Of a DNA stretch of 64,000 nt, positions 16,345 to 25,014 are shown in pieces. The stretch covers positions 186,001 through 250,000 of the forward strand of contig NZ_JBANET010000001.1 in the NCBI RefSeq assembly GCF_037026685.1, written 5' to 3'. The first letter of the stretch is position 1. The number at the start of each line of letters is the position of its first letter. A program made the translations under genes and the position numbers. The notes beneath the pieces were generated by a model. It saw only the letters and a program-made list of their open reading frames with translations. It was not told the DNA's origin and made no database searches. Source of the stretch: Orrella sp037026685 (lineage in GTDB: Bacteria; Pseudomonadota; Gammaproteobacteria; Burkholderiales; Burkholderiaceae_B).

Positions 16345-17769
16345 ATGAAGCAGCTTCCCTATGCCTGGGCGCGCGCGCAACGCGCGCTGCTGACCCAGCG
16401 GCCCGACGGCGCCTGGCTGACGTTCAGCCCGCGCACCCCGCAATGGGCGCGCGCCGAGGCGCTGCGCTGCCATCCCGATGCGCAAGTGCGCGAGGCGCCC
16501 GACGACGAGCTGGAAACCCTGCTGGCCGCGGCCTATGCCGGCAACGGCGACGCGGCCACCGTCATGGACACGGCGCAGAACGAGATCGACCTGGACCGGC
16601 TGATGCAGGACATGCCCGAAGTCGAGGACCTGCTGGACACGCAGGACGACGCGCCCATCATCCGCATGATCAACGCGCTGTTCACGCAGGCCGCGCGCGA
16701 CGGCGCCAGCGATATCCACATCGAGGCCTTCGAGACGCATTCGGTGGTGCGCTACCGCGTGGACGGCACGCTGCGCGACGTGGTCTCGCCGCGCCGCGCC
16801 CTGCACAACGCGCTGATCTCGCGCATCAAGATCATGGCCAACCTGGACATCGCCGAAAAGCGCCTGCCCCAGGACGGGCGCATCGCGCTGCGCGTGGGCG
16901 GGCGGCCCATCGACGTGCGGGTCTCGACCCTGCCCACCGGCCACGGCGAGCGCGCAGTGCTGCGCCTGCTGGACAAGGAGGCCGGCCGCCTGCAGCTGGA
17001 GAAGCTGGGCATGGCGCCGGACATCCTGGCGCAGCTGGACCGGCTGCTGCGCCAGCCGCACGGCATCGTGCTGGTGACCGGCCCGACCGGCAGCGGCAAG
17101 ACCACCACCCTGTACGCCTCGCTGGCGCGGCTGGACGCCAGCACCGCCAATATCCTGACGGTGGAGGATCCCATCGAATACGACCTGCCGGGCATCGGCC
17201 AGACGCAGGTCAACGCGCGCATCGACATGTCCTTCGCCGCCGCGCTGCGCGCCATCCTGCGCCAGGATCCGGATGTCATCATGATCGGCGAGATCCGCGA
17301 CCTGGAGACCGCGCAGATCGCCGTGCAGGCCTCGCTGACCGGCCACCTGGTGCTGGCCACGCTGCACACCAACGATTCGGTCTCGGCGCTGACCCGCCTG
17401 ACCGACATGGGCGTGGAGCCCTTCCTGCTCTCGTCCTCGCTGCTGGGCGTGCTGGCCCAGCGCCTGGTGCGCAAGCTGTGCCCGCACTGCCGCGTGCCGG
17501 CGCCGGACGAACACGGCCAGCCGGCCTGGCGCGCGGCCGGCTGCGAACACTGCAACCACACCGGCTACGCGGGCCGCACCGGCATCCACGAACTGTTCGT
17601 CATCGACGATACGCTGCGCGGCCTGATCCATGCCGACGCAGGCGAGCCGGCCCTGCGCGCGGCCGCGCGACAGGCCGGCATGCGCACGCTGCGCGAGGAC
17701 GGCCAGCGCTGGGTGCGCGAGGGCGTGACCGCGCCCGAGGAAGTCATGCGCGCCACCCGCGACGCCTAG
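16345..17769 (+). CDS. gspE: type II secretion ATPase GspE
   Basis: 474-aa cytoplasmic hexameric ATPase that powers pseudopilus assembly. It shows Walker A GPTGSGKTT (~247-255), an Asp box, Walker B VIMIGEIRD (~311-320), a His box, and a four-Cys zinc site (CPHC ~378 and CEHC ~399). The N1 domain is short. Start ATG 16345 lies 13 bp after gspD. It pairs with gspF directly downstream. Confidence 0.95.
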   Translation: MKQLPYAWARAQRALLTQRPDGAWLTFSPRTPQWARAEALRCHPDAQVREAPDDELETLLAAAYAGNGDAATVMDTAQNEIDLDRLMQDMPEVEDLLDTQDDAPIIRMINALFTQAARDGASDIHIEAFETHSVVRYRVDGTLRDVVSPRRALHNALISRIKIMANLDIAEKRLPQDGRIALRVGGRPIDVRVSTLPTGHGERAVLRLLDKEAGRLQLEKLGMAPDILAQLDRLLRQPHGIVLVTGPTGSGKTTTLYASLARLDASTANILTVEDPIEYDLPGIGQTQVNARIDMSFAAALRAILRQDPDVIMIGEIRDLETAQIAVQASLTGHLVLATLHTNDSVSALTRLTDMGVEPFLLSSSLLGVLAQRLVRKLCPHCRVPAPDEHGQPAWRAAGCEHCNHTGYAGRTGIHELFVIDDTLRGLIHADAGEPALRAAARQAGMRTLREDGQRWVREGVTAPEEVMRATRDA

Positions 17770-17779
17770 CGAGGACACC

Positions 17780-18988
17780 ATGCCTTCCTATCAATTCGAA
17801 GCCTCGGACGCCACCGGCAAGCTCGAACGCGGCCTGGTCGATGCCGATTCGGACCGCGGCGCCCGCAGCATCCTGCGCGCGCGCGGCCTGGTGCCGCTGT
17901 CCATCAAGGAAACCGGCCGCGCGCGCGGGGCCGGCGGCCCGCAGCTGGGCACCCGGCTGTCGGATGCCGACCTGGGCTGGCTGACCCGGCAGATGGCCGG
18001 CCTGCTGGCCGCCGGGCTGTCGCTGGACGCCGCGTTGACGGCCACGCTGGAGCAGGCCGAAAAGCGCCACATCGCCCATGCGCTGGCGGCGGTGCGCGCC
18101 GACGTGCGCGCCGGCCACCGCCTGCAGGACGCGCTGGCGGCCCGGCCGCGCGACTTTCCGGACATCTACCGCGCCCTGGTGGCCGCCGGCGAGGAGTCGG
18201 GCGACCTGGCACTGGTGATGGAAAAGCTGGCCGACTACATCGAAGAGCGCAATGCGCTGCGCGGCAAGGTGCTGACGGCCTTCATCTACCCGGCCATCGT
18301 CGCGCTGGTGTCGGTCTGCATCGTGTTCTTCCTGCTGGGCTACGTGGTGCCGCAGGTGGTCGGCGCCTTCAGCCATACCCAGCAGCAGCTGCCGCTGATC
18401 ACCCGCATCATGCTCGGGGCCAGCGGCCTCGTGCGCGATTGGGGCCTGGCCGCCGGCGCGGCGCTGGCCGCCGCCATCGTGCTATGGCGGCTGCGCCTGC
18501 GCGCGCCGGCGGCCCGGCTGGCCTGGCATGCGCGCATCCTGCGCCTGCCAGTGATCGGCCGCTTCGCGCTGGGGGTGAACGCGGCGCGCTTTGCCTCGAC
18601 GCTGGCCATCCTGTCGAGCAGCGGCGTCTCGCTGCTGCGGGCGCTGGACGCGGCGGGCCAGACCCTGACCAACGACCGCCTGCGCAGCGCGGTGGCCGAC
18701 GCCAGCGCGCGCGTGCGCGAAGGCGCGGCGCTGGCCGCCTCCTTGCAGGCGCAAAAGGTGTTTCCGCCGCTGCTGATCCACCTGATCGCCAGCGGCGAGC
18801 GCACCGGCGAGCTGCCGCCCATGCTCGAGCGGGCCGCCAGCACGCTCTCGCGCGACCTGGAGCGCCGCGCCATGGCCATGACGGCCCTGCTCGAGCCGCT
18901 GATGATATTGGTCATGGGCGGGGTGGTGCTGGTGATCGTGCTGGCCGTGATGATGCCGATCATCCAGATGAATCAGATGATCGCCTGA
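17780..18988 (+). CDS. gspF: type II secretion inner-membrane protein GspF
   Basis: 402 aa with two repeated T2SSF domains and three membrane segments. It shows 'MPSYQFEASDATGKLERGLVDADS' style N-terminal residues and the motifs 'ERTGELPPMLERAA' and 'LEPLMILVMGGVVL'. It is the rotor/platform core for GspE. It is the last gene of the operon; its final 16 nt overlap the 3' end of the convergent histidine kinase gene, so the two operons meet without a spacer. Confidence 0.94.
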   Translation: MPSYQFEASDATGKLERGLVDADSDRGARSILRARGLVPLSIKETGRARGAGGPQLGTRLSDADLGWLTRQMAGLLAAGLSLDAALTATLEQAEKRHIAHALAAVRADVRAGHRLQDALAARPRDFPDIYRALVAAGEESGDLALVMEKLADYIEERNALRGKVLTAFIYPAIVALVSVCIVFFLLGYVVPQVVGAFSHTQQQLPLITRIMLGASGLVRDWGLAAGAALAAAIVLWRLRLRAPAARLAWHARILRLPVIGRFALGVNAARFASTLAILSSSGVSLLRALDAAGQTLTNDRLRSAVADASARVREGAALAASLQAQKVFPPLLIHLIASGERTGELPPMLERAASTLSRDLERRAMAMTALLEPLMILVMGGVVLVIVLAVMMPIIQMNQMIA

Positions 18989-20388
18989 GCGGGGCGGCCC
19001 TGGCCGGCGCGAGGCAGGCGTATCTGCACCTGCAGGCCGGCCGGGGCGATGTTGCGGGCCGATACCGTGCCCCCGTGGCGCCGCACGCAGGCCGCCACGA
19101 TGCTCAGGCCCAGGCCGGTGCCGCCGGACTGGCCGGCCGAGCCCTCGCGCACGCGGTAGAACGGCTCGAAAATGCGCGGCAGCTCGCTTTGCGGCACGCC
19201 GGGCCCGCCGTCGGCGACCTCCACCACCAGGCAGGGGCCGTCGGCCCGCAAGGCTACGCGGATGGGCCGGGCCGGATCGGTATGGCGGATGGCGTTGCGC
19301 AGCACGTTCTCGACCGCGCTGCGCAGGCTGTCGGCGTCGCCGGCCAGCATCATGTCGCCCGCGGGGGGCTCCCATCCGATCCGCACCCCGCGCGCCCGGG
19401 CCTCGAAGCGGCCGTCCTCGACCACCTGCCCGACGATCCCGGCCAGGTCCACGCGCGCCGTGGGCGGGGGCATTGCCCCCAGCCGCGCCAGTGCAAGGGT
19501 GCGCCCCACCAGCACGTCCAGGCGCTGGCCCTCGCGCTCGATGCGATCCAGCTGCAAGTCCAGCCGGTCGTCCTTGCGCCGGGCAAGTTCCACGCCCAGC
19601 ATCAGCCGCGCCAGCGGCGAGCGCAGCTCGTGGGCCACGTTGCGCAGCAATTGCTCATGCGCGGCCACCAGGTCCTGCATGCGCGCGGCCATGGCATCGA
19701 AATCGCGTGCGAACTGGCCCAGCTCGTCGCGCCGCCGCGCCAGGGCCGCGGGCGTGCGCGTGGCCAGGCGGCCGTCGGCCAGCGCCCGCGCCGCCTGCTT
19801 GAGCTCGCGCATGGGGCCGGTGAACCCGCGCGTGAGCGCCCAGCACAGCGGCGCGGTCAGCACCAGCGCGGCAAGCCCCAGCAGCAGGGCCAGCTGCCAG
19901 CTTTCCAGGCGCTCCCATTGCAGCGCGTCGTAAGGCAGGAAAGCCATGTACAGGGGCTCGCCGGTGGCCAGCGTGATGGTCTGCGGATCCCACCAGGAGA
20001 CCTTGCCCGCCTCGGATTCGGGCAGCACCGGAAAGTAGGCCTGCGGCGCGGCGGTGCCCGCCTCGCGCGCCAGCCGGTAGGCGCGCAGCTTGTTCTCCAC
20101 CCGCTCGGGCACCACGCGCGTCAGGATGTCGCGCCCGTCCGCGTAGACGATGTAGATACGCAGGGCCGAATAACGCTCCTCGACCGCGCGCACCCAGCGG
20201 CGCAGGGCGCTTTCGTCGTCGTTCAGGCCCAGCAGCTGCGCATCGCGCGTCAGGTTGGCCGCGCTCAGGCCGTCGAGCGAATTGACGCGCTGCCAGGCGA
20301 TCCCGGCCGTGAGCGAGACGGCCGCGCACACCACGATGGCGGCCGCCAGCCAGAAAGTGAGAAAGTACCGCCAGAACAGCGATCTCAT
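18973..20388 (-). CDS. CpxA-like sensor histidine kinase
   Basis: 471 aa, ATG 20388, overlapping the response regulator stop (ATGA). TM1 lies at ~10-30, a ~135-residue periplasmic sensor follows, TM2 at ~168-190, HAMP, then a HisKA box NVAHELRSPLARL with His253, and an HATPase domain with N (NVLRNAIRH), G1 (DGGPGV) and G2 (GTGLGLSIV). The H-box and length are closest to CpxA/RstB-type envelope sensors. The signal is unknown. Position beside the T2SS suggests envelope-stress or secretion monitoring, which is inference. Confidence 0.88.
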   Translation of the reverse strand: MRSLFWRYFLTFWLAAAIVVCAAVSLTAGIAWQRVNSLDGLSAANLTRDAQLLGLNDDESALRRWVRAVEERYSALRIYIVYADGRDILTRVVPERVENKLRAYRLAREAGTAAPQAYFPVLPESEAGKVSWWDPQTITLATGEPLYMAFLPYDALQWERLESWQLALLLGLAALVLTAPLCWALTRGFTGPMRELKQAARALADGRLATRTPAALARRRDELGQFARDFDAMAARMQDLVAAHEQLLRNVAHELRSPLARLMLGVELARRKDDRLDLQLDRIEREGQRLDVLVGRTLALARLGAMPPPTARVDLAGIVGQVVEDGRFEARARGVRIGWEPPAGDMMLAGDADSLRSAVENVLRNAIRHTDPARPIRVALRADGPCLVVEVADGGPGVPQSELPRIFEPFYRVREGSAGQSGGTGLGLSIVAACVRRHGGTVSARNIAPAGLQVQIRLPRAGQGRPAQAII

Positions 20389-21107
20389 GCGGCGCCGGCC
20401 TGCGCGCCCAGCACATAGCCCTGCCCGCGCAGGTTGCGCACTTGCAGGCCGGCCTCGCCCTGCTCCAGCCCCAGCTTGCGGCGCAGGCTGCTGATGTGCG
20501 TCTCGACGCTGCGGTCGAACGGCCCGGGCTGGCGTCCCAGCGCCTGCAGGCCGATGGCCTCGCGCGAGACCACCTGGCCGTAGGCGCGCATCAGCACGGC
20601 CAGGATGCGCTGTTCGGCCCCGGTCAGGACGACGCTGCGCCCGGCGATCACGGTGCGGCCGGACACCGGGTCGTAGCTCAGCGGCCCGGCGATCACCATT
20701 TCCTGCGCGGGTTCGTGCGGCGCGGCATAGAAGCGGCGCAGCACCGCGTGGATGCGCGCCTTGAGCTCGCGCGCGCTGAAAGGCTTGGCCAGGTAGTCGT
20801 CGGCGCCCAGCTCCAGGCCCTGCACCCGGTCGGGCTCGCCGCCGTGGGCGGTGAACATGATGACCGGCCGGCTCCAGCGCGCCCGCAGGCGCTTGAGCAG
20901 GTGCAGTCCGTTGACGTCGGGCAGCATCAGGTCGAGCAAGGCGATGTCGAACGGCGCCTGCGCCATCAGCGCGTCGGCCTGCGCGCCCGTGTGGGCCACC
21001 CGCACCCGGTAGTCGTCCGGCGCCAGGTATTCGCAAAGCATCTGGGCCAGCTCCGCATCGTCGTCGATCAGCAGGATGCTGCGCTTGTCCGCAAGAAGGT
21101 CTGCCAT
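20385..21107 (-). CDS. OmpR/CpxR-family response regulator
   Basis: 240 aa. I chose ATG 21107 (MADLLADKRSILLIDDD) rather than upstream in-frame starts because the receiver domain begins right after it. Acidic pocket DDD at 15-17, phosphoacceptor Asp59 (ALLDLMLPD), Lys in 'DDYLAKPF', then a winged-helix DNA-binding domain (residues ~140-235) ending 'VRNLRGQGYVLG'. It is cotranscribed with the CpxA-like kinase. Targets cannot be read from this sequence. Confidence 0.88.
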   Translation of the reverse strand: MADLLADKRSILLIDDDAELAQMLCEYLAPDDYRVRVAHTGAQADALMAQAPFDIALLDLMLPDVNGLHLLKRLRARWSRPVIMFTAHGGEPDRVQGLELGADDYLAKPFSARELKARIHAVLRRFYAAPHEPAQEMVIAGPLSYDPVSGRTVIAGRSVVLTGAEQRILAVLMRAYGQVVSREAIGLQALGRQPGPFDRSVETHISSLRRKLGLEQGEAGLQVRNLRGQGYVLGAQAGAA

Positions 21108-21213
21108 GGCATGGATGAATCGATAGGGATGAAAGTGTGCCGCCGCATGCCGGGAACAAGTGCAAAGAACGTTAAAGACGTTGCGGGCGCGCCGCTTCCC
21201 GGTCAAAAATCTC

Positions 21214-21241
21214 TACAATTTTAATATGAGAATTGTTTCCA
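21214..21241 (+). promoter_or_regulatory. -10 box and candidate Fur box of the siderophore ABC operon
   Basis: TACAAT at 21214-21219 is a good -10. It is followed by TGAGAATTGTTTCCA at 21227-21241, which matches the 7-1-7 Fur motif (TGATAAT-n-ATTATCA) at 10 of 14 positions. This AT-rich patch is exceptional in the region. No clear -35 was found. Confidence 0.5.
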
Positions 21242-21277
21242 TTAGCATTAAGATCGTTTCACCCCCTGGAGTCCGTC

Positions 21278-22219
21278 TTGAAATCCGCTTTTAGCCGCCT
21301 GCTCGCTCCTTGCCTGCGCCCCGCGCGGGCCGCCCTGCTCGCCTGCTGCGCCGCCACGGCCGCCGCGGCCCAGCCCCTGCAGGTCGAGCATGCGCAGGGC
21401 AGCCTGACCCTGCAGGGCCCGCCCGCCAAGGTCATCGTGCTGGACATGGCCGCGCTCGATACGCTCGATGCGCTGGGCGTGCCGGTGGCCGGCGCCCCCA
21501 CCACGCCCCTGCCCGGCCGCCTCAAGCAGTACAACGGCGACGGCTATCTGCGCGCCGGCACGCTGTTCGAGCCCAACTACGAGGTGATCCACGCCGCCAA
21601 GCCCGACCTGGTGATCGTGGGCGGGCGCTCGGCCGCCAAGTACGCCGAGGTGGCGCGCATCGCGCCGACCATCGACCTGACCGCCGACACCGCCGACCTG
21701 CTGGGCAGCCTGCGGCGCAATACCGAGACGCTGGGCCGGCTGTTCGGCAAGCAGGACCTGGCCCAGGCCAGGCTCAAGGCGCTGGACGAGTCCATCGAGA
21801 CCCTGCGCAAGAAGGCCCAGGGCGCCGGCACCGGGCTGATCGTGCTGACCACCGGCGGCAAGATGAGCGCCTATGGCCCGGGCTCGCGCTTCGGCGTGCT
21901 GCACGACGCCTTCGGCATCGCGCCGGCCGACGCCAAGCTCAACACCTCCAACCACGGGCAGGCCATCTCCAACGAGTTCATCCTCAAGACCAATCCCGAT
22001 TGGCTGTTCGTCATCGACCGCGATGCGGCCATCGGCCGCGAAGGCGCCTCGGCCCAGCGCCTGCTGGACAACGAGCTGGTGCGCAAGACCCGCGCCTGGC
22101 AGAACGGACGCGTGGTCTACCTGGACGCCATGAACTGGTATTTGCTGGGCAGCGCCGGGCTGACCGCCATGCAGCAGAACGTCGAGCAACTGATCCGCGC
22201 CTTCGATGACAAGTCCTAG
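21278..22219 (+). CDS. siderophore ABC transporter, periplasmic binding protein (FatB/CeuE-like)
   Basis: A 313-aa class III binding protein. The TTG at 21278 is preferred because GGAG lies 6 bp upstream (21268-21271) and it gives a normal signal peptide ending near AAAQ. An in-frame TTG at 21233 has no ribosome site and overlaps the Fur-like box. Family signs are 'PAKVIVLDMAALDTLDALGV', 'PNYEVIHAAKPDLVIVGGR', and 'SNEFILKTNPDWLFVIDRD'. Relatives bind catecholate siderophores such as enterobactin fragments or vibriobactin. It overlaps the first permease by 14 nt. No TonB receptor or biosynthesis gene lies nearby. Confidence 0.85.
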   Translation: MKSAFSRLLAPCLRPARAALLACCAATAAAAQPLQVEHAQGSLTLQGPPAKVIVLDMAALDTLDALGVPVAGAPTTPLPGRLKQYNGDGYLRAGTLFEPNYEVIHAAKPDLVIVGGRSAAKYAEVARIAPTIDLTADTADLLGSLRRNTETLGRLFGKQDLAQARLKALDESIETLRKKAQGAGTGLIVLTTGGKMSAYGPGSRFGVLHDAFGIAPADAKLNTSNHGQAISNEFILKTNPDWLFVIDRDAAIGREGASAQRLLDNELVRKTRAWQNGRVVYLDAMNWYLLGSAGLTAMQQNVEQLIRAFDDKS

Positions 22220-23222
22220 CGGCGCGCCGGGGCCCGGCGGCCCCGACCCGCGCCGGCCGTCCCTGGCCTGGCTGCTGCTGCCCGGCCTGGGCCTGCTGGT
22301 CCTGGCGGCAATCAGCGTCAGCCTGGGAGCCGGCGACTTCTCGTTTTCCGGCCTGCTTGCCGGCACCGCGTCCGAATCCTGGACGCTGCTGGTGGCCAGC
22401 CGCGTGCCGCGCACGCTGGCGCTGCTGCTGGCCGGCATGTCCCTGGCCGTGGCCGGCCTGATCATGCAGATGCTGGTGCGCAACCGCTACGTCGAACCCT
22501 CGACGGCGGGCACGACCGAATCGGCCACGCTGGGCATCCTGTGCCTGATGCTGCTGGCGCCCGATACACCGGTGATCGGCAAGATGCTGGCGGCCACCGC
22601 CTTCGCCATGGCCGGCACCCTGCTGTTCCTGGGCATCCTGCGCCGGGTGCCGCTGCGCTCGCCCTTCCTGGTGCCGCTGATCGGCCTGGTGCTGGGCGGC
22701 GTGGTGCACGCGGTCACCACCTTCTTCGCCTATCGGCACGACATGCTGCAGTCGCTGTACGCCTGGACCACCGGCGACTTCTCGGGGGTGCTGCGCGGGC
22801 GCTACGAACTGCTGTGGATAGGCTTCGGACTGGCCTGCGCGGCCTACCTGGCCGCCGACCGCTATACCGTGGCCGGCATGGGCCAGCAGTTCACCACCAA
22901 CCTGGGCCTGAACCACAGGCGCCTGACCCTCATGGGCCTGCTCATCGTCTCGGCCATCGCCTCGGTGGTGGTGGTCACGGCCGGCAACATCCCCTTCCTG
23001 GGCCTGATCGTGCCCAATGCCGTGAGCCTGGTGCTGGGCGATAACATGCGCCGCTCGGTTCCCTGGGTCGCGCTGCTGGGCGGCAGTTTCGTGCTGGCCT
23101 GCGACGTACTCGGACGCCTGGTGCACCCGCCCTACGAGATCCCCATCGGCACGGTGGTGGGCATCGTCGGCAGCGCCCTGTTCCTGCTACTGATCCTGCG
23201 CCGCAAGGGCGCCAACGCCTGA
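22206..23222 (+). CDS. FecCD-family siderophore ABC permease (first subunit)
   Basis: 338 aa, about nine membrane segments, with the FecCD hallmarks 'SRVPRTLALLLAGMSLAVAG', 'VEPSTAGTTESATLG' and 'GNIPFLGLIVPNAV'. It forms a heterodimer with the next gene. The start overlaps the binding-protein gene and the stop overlaps the next start (TGATG-type junction at 23222). Role: moves the ferric siderophore across the inner membrane. Confidence 0.9.
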   Translation: MTSPSGAPGPGGPDPRRPSLAWLLLPGLGLLVLAAISVSLGAGDFSFSGLLAGTASESWTLLVASRVPRTLALLLAGMSLAVAGLIMQMLVRNRYVEPSTAGTTESATLGILCLMLLAPDTPVIGKMLAATAFAMAGTLLFLGILRRVPLRSPFLVPLIGLVLGGVVHAVTTFFAYRHDMLQSLYAWTTGDFSGVLRGRYELLWIGFGLACAAYLAADRYTVAGMGQQFTTNLGLNHRRLTLMGLLIVSAIASVVVVTAGNIPFLGLIVPNAVSLVLGDNMRRSVPWVALLGGSFVLACDVLGRLVHPPYEIPIGTVVGIVGSALFLLLILRRKGANA

Positions 23223-24205
23223 TGTCCCGCTTCGCAGCCCCGCCCTTTCCGATACCGGCCGCGCCCTTGCGGCTGGCCGCGCTCGGCCTGCTCGCGGCCG
23301 GCGCCGTGCTCGCCTTCATGACGCTGGGCGCGCAAGGCGACTGGTCGTTCATCCTGGCCTTTCGCGGCGCCAAGCTTGCCGCCATGCTGCTGGTGGCCTA
23401 TGCCATCGCGGTCTCTTCGGTGCTGTTCCAGACGGTCACGCACAACCGCATCCTGACGCCCGCGCTCATGGGCTTCGATGCGCTCTACGTGCTGATCCAG
23501 GCGCTGCTGGTGCTGGGCCTGGGGCTGGGATACCAGTCGCCGGGCCTGGATTCGCCGCTCAAGTTCCTGGCCGAAGTGGCGATCATGACCGGCATGGCCT
23601 GCCTGCTGTTTCGCTGGCTGTTCACCGGGGCCACGCACAGCCTGCACCGCATGATGCTGGTGGGCATCGTGTTCGGCCTGCTGTTTCGCAGCCTGTCGAG
23701 CTTCATCATGCGGCTGATCGATCCCAACGAATTCATGATGCTGCAGGACCGCATGTTCGCCTCCTTCAACACCATCCACACCGGGCTGCTGGGCATCGCC
23801 ACGGTGACGCTGCTGGCCGCCTCGGCGCTGGCCTGGCGGCTGCTGCCGCGCTACGACGTGCTGGCGCTGGGCCGCGAGATCGCCATCAGCCTGGGCGTGG
23901 ACTACCGCCGCACGGTGATGCTCACGCTCGTGCTGATCGCCGTCATGGTCTCGGTCTCGACCGCGCTGGTCGGGCCGGTCACCTTTTTCGGCCTGCTGGT
24001 CAGCAATCTTGCCTATCACATCATGGGCAGCGACCGCCACCGCCTGACCTTGCCGGCGGCCGTGCTGATCGCCGTGGTGTTCCTGGTGGGCGGGCAGACG
24101 CTGCTCGAGCGCGTGCTGCGGTTCGACGCCACGGTCAGCGTGGTGATCGAATTCGTCGGCGGGCTGCTGTTCCTGGTCCTGGTCACCCGCAAGGTACGCC
24201 GATGA
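23222..24205 (+). CDS. FecCD-family siderophore ABC permease (second subunit)
   Basis: 327 aa, multi-spanning. It shows 'LAFRGAKLAAMLLVAYAIAVSS', 'THNRILTPALMGFDALYVL' and 'LVGPVTFFGLLVSNLAYH', matching the VctG/CeuC-type partner subunit. The last codons overlap the ATPase start at 24202. Encoded between the first permease and the ATPase in one operon. Confidence 0.9.
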   Translation: MSRFAAPPFPIPAAPLRLAALGLLAAGAVLAFMTLGAQGDWSFILAFRGAKLAAMLLVAYAIAVSSVLFQTVTHNRILTPALMGFDALYVLIQALLVLGLGLGYQSPGLDSPLKFLAEVAIMTGMACLLFRWLFTGATHSLHRMMLVGIVFGLLFRSLSSFIMRLIDPNEFMMLQDRMFASFNTIHTGLLGIATVTLLAASALAWRLLPRYDVLALGREIAISLGVDYRRTVMLTLVLIAVMVSVSTALVGPVTFFGLLVSNLAYHIMGSDRHRLTLPAAVLIAVVFLVGGQTLLERVLRFDATVSVVIEFVGGLLFLVLVTRKVRR

Positions 24206-24960
24206 TAGAGATTTCCGAACTGAGCAAGCGCTACGGCCAGACCGTGGTGGTGGACGGCGTCTCGCTGCGCATCCCCGCCGGCGGCATCACCGCCATCATC
24301 GGCCCGAACGGCGCCGGCAAGTCCACCCTGCTGTCCATGGTCAGCCGGCTGCTGCCCATGAGCCAAGGCACGGTGGTGGTGGACGGCCTGGACGTCAGCC
24401 GGGCCGACAGCAAGCTGCTGGCGCGCCGCCTGGCCATCCTGCGGCAGGACAACCACCTGCCGCTGCGCCTGACGGTGCGCGAACTGGTCGCCTTCGGGCG
24501 CTTTCCCTACACCGGCGGGCGGCCCACGGTCGAGGATGCCCGGCACGTCGAGCAGGCCCTGCGCTACATGCAGCTCGAGCCGCTGGCCGGGCGCTTCCTG
24601 GACGAGCTGTCGGGCGGGCAGCGCCAGCGCGCCTTCGTGGCCATGGTGCTGTGCCAGGACACCGACTACGTACTGCTGGACGAGCCGCTGAACAACCTGG
24701 ACATGCGCCACGCGGTGGGCATGATGCGCACCCTGCGCCGGGCCGCCGACGAGCTGGGCAAGACGGTGGTGCTGGTGCTGCACGACATCAATTTCGCCTC
24801 GTGCTATGCCGATGCCATCATCGCCATGCGCGACGGCAAGGTGGCCCATCACGGCACGCCGGCCGAGCTGATCCGGCCCCAGGTGCTGAGCGAGCTCTAC
24901 CAGATACCCATGACGGTGCACGAGATCGACGGCCGGCGCATCTGCGTGTACTACGGCTAA
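24202..24960 (+). CDS. siderophore ABC transporter ATPase (FecE/VctC-like)
   Basis: 252 aa. Walker A GPNGAGKS (~33-40), Q-loop 'ILRQDNHLPL', signature LSGGQRQR (~135-142), Walker B YVLLDEPLNNLD, and switch His in VLHDIN. Completes the four-gene iron import operon; the ATGA overlap implies coupled translation. Confidence 0.92.
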   Translation: MIEISELSKRYGQTVVVDGVSLRIPAGGITAIIGPNGAGKSTLLSMVSRLLPMSQGTVVVDGLDVSRADSKLLARRLAILRQDNHLPLRLTVRELVAFGRFPYTGGRPTVEDARHVEQALRYMQLEPLAGRFLDELSGGQRQRAFVAMVLCQDTDYVLLDEPLNNLDMRHAVGMMRTLRRAADELGKTVVLVLHDINFASCYADAIIAMRDGKVAHHGTPAELIRPQVLSELYQIPMTVHEIDGRRICVYYG

Positions 24961-25014
24961 GGCCCCGCCGTCCGCCCGGCGGCCCGGCCGGCGCGCGGGC
25001 CCGCGCCTTGCCGC

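Noticed and set aside
18973..21165. Apparent fusion of a response-regulator-length region to the histidine kinase
   Set aside because: The upstream part is an out-of-frame reading of the response regulator; two separate genes with an ATGA overlap explain the region.
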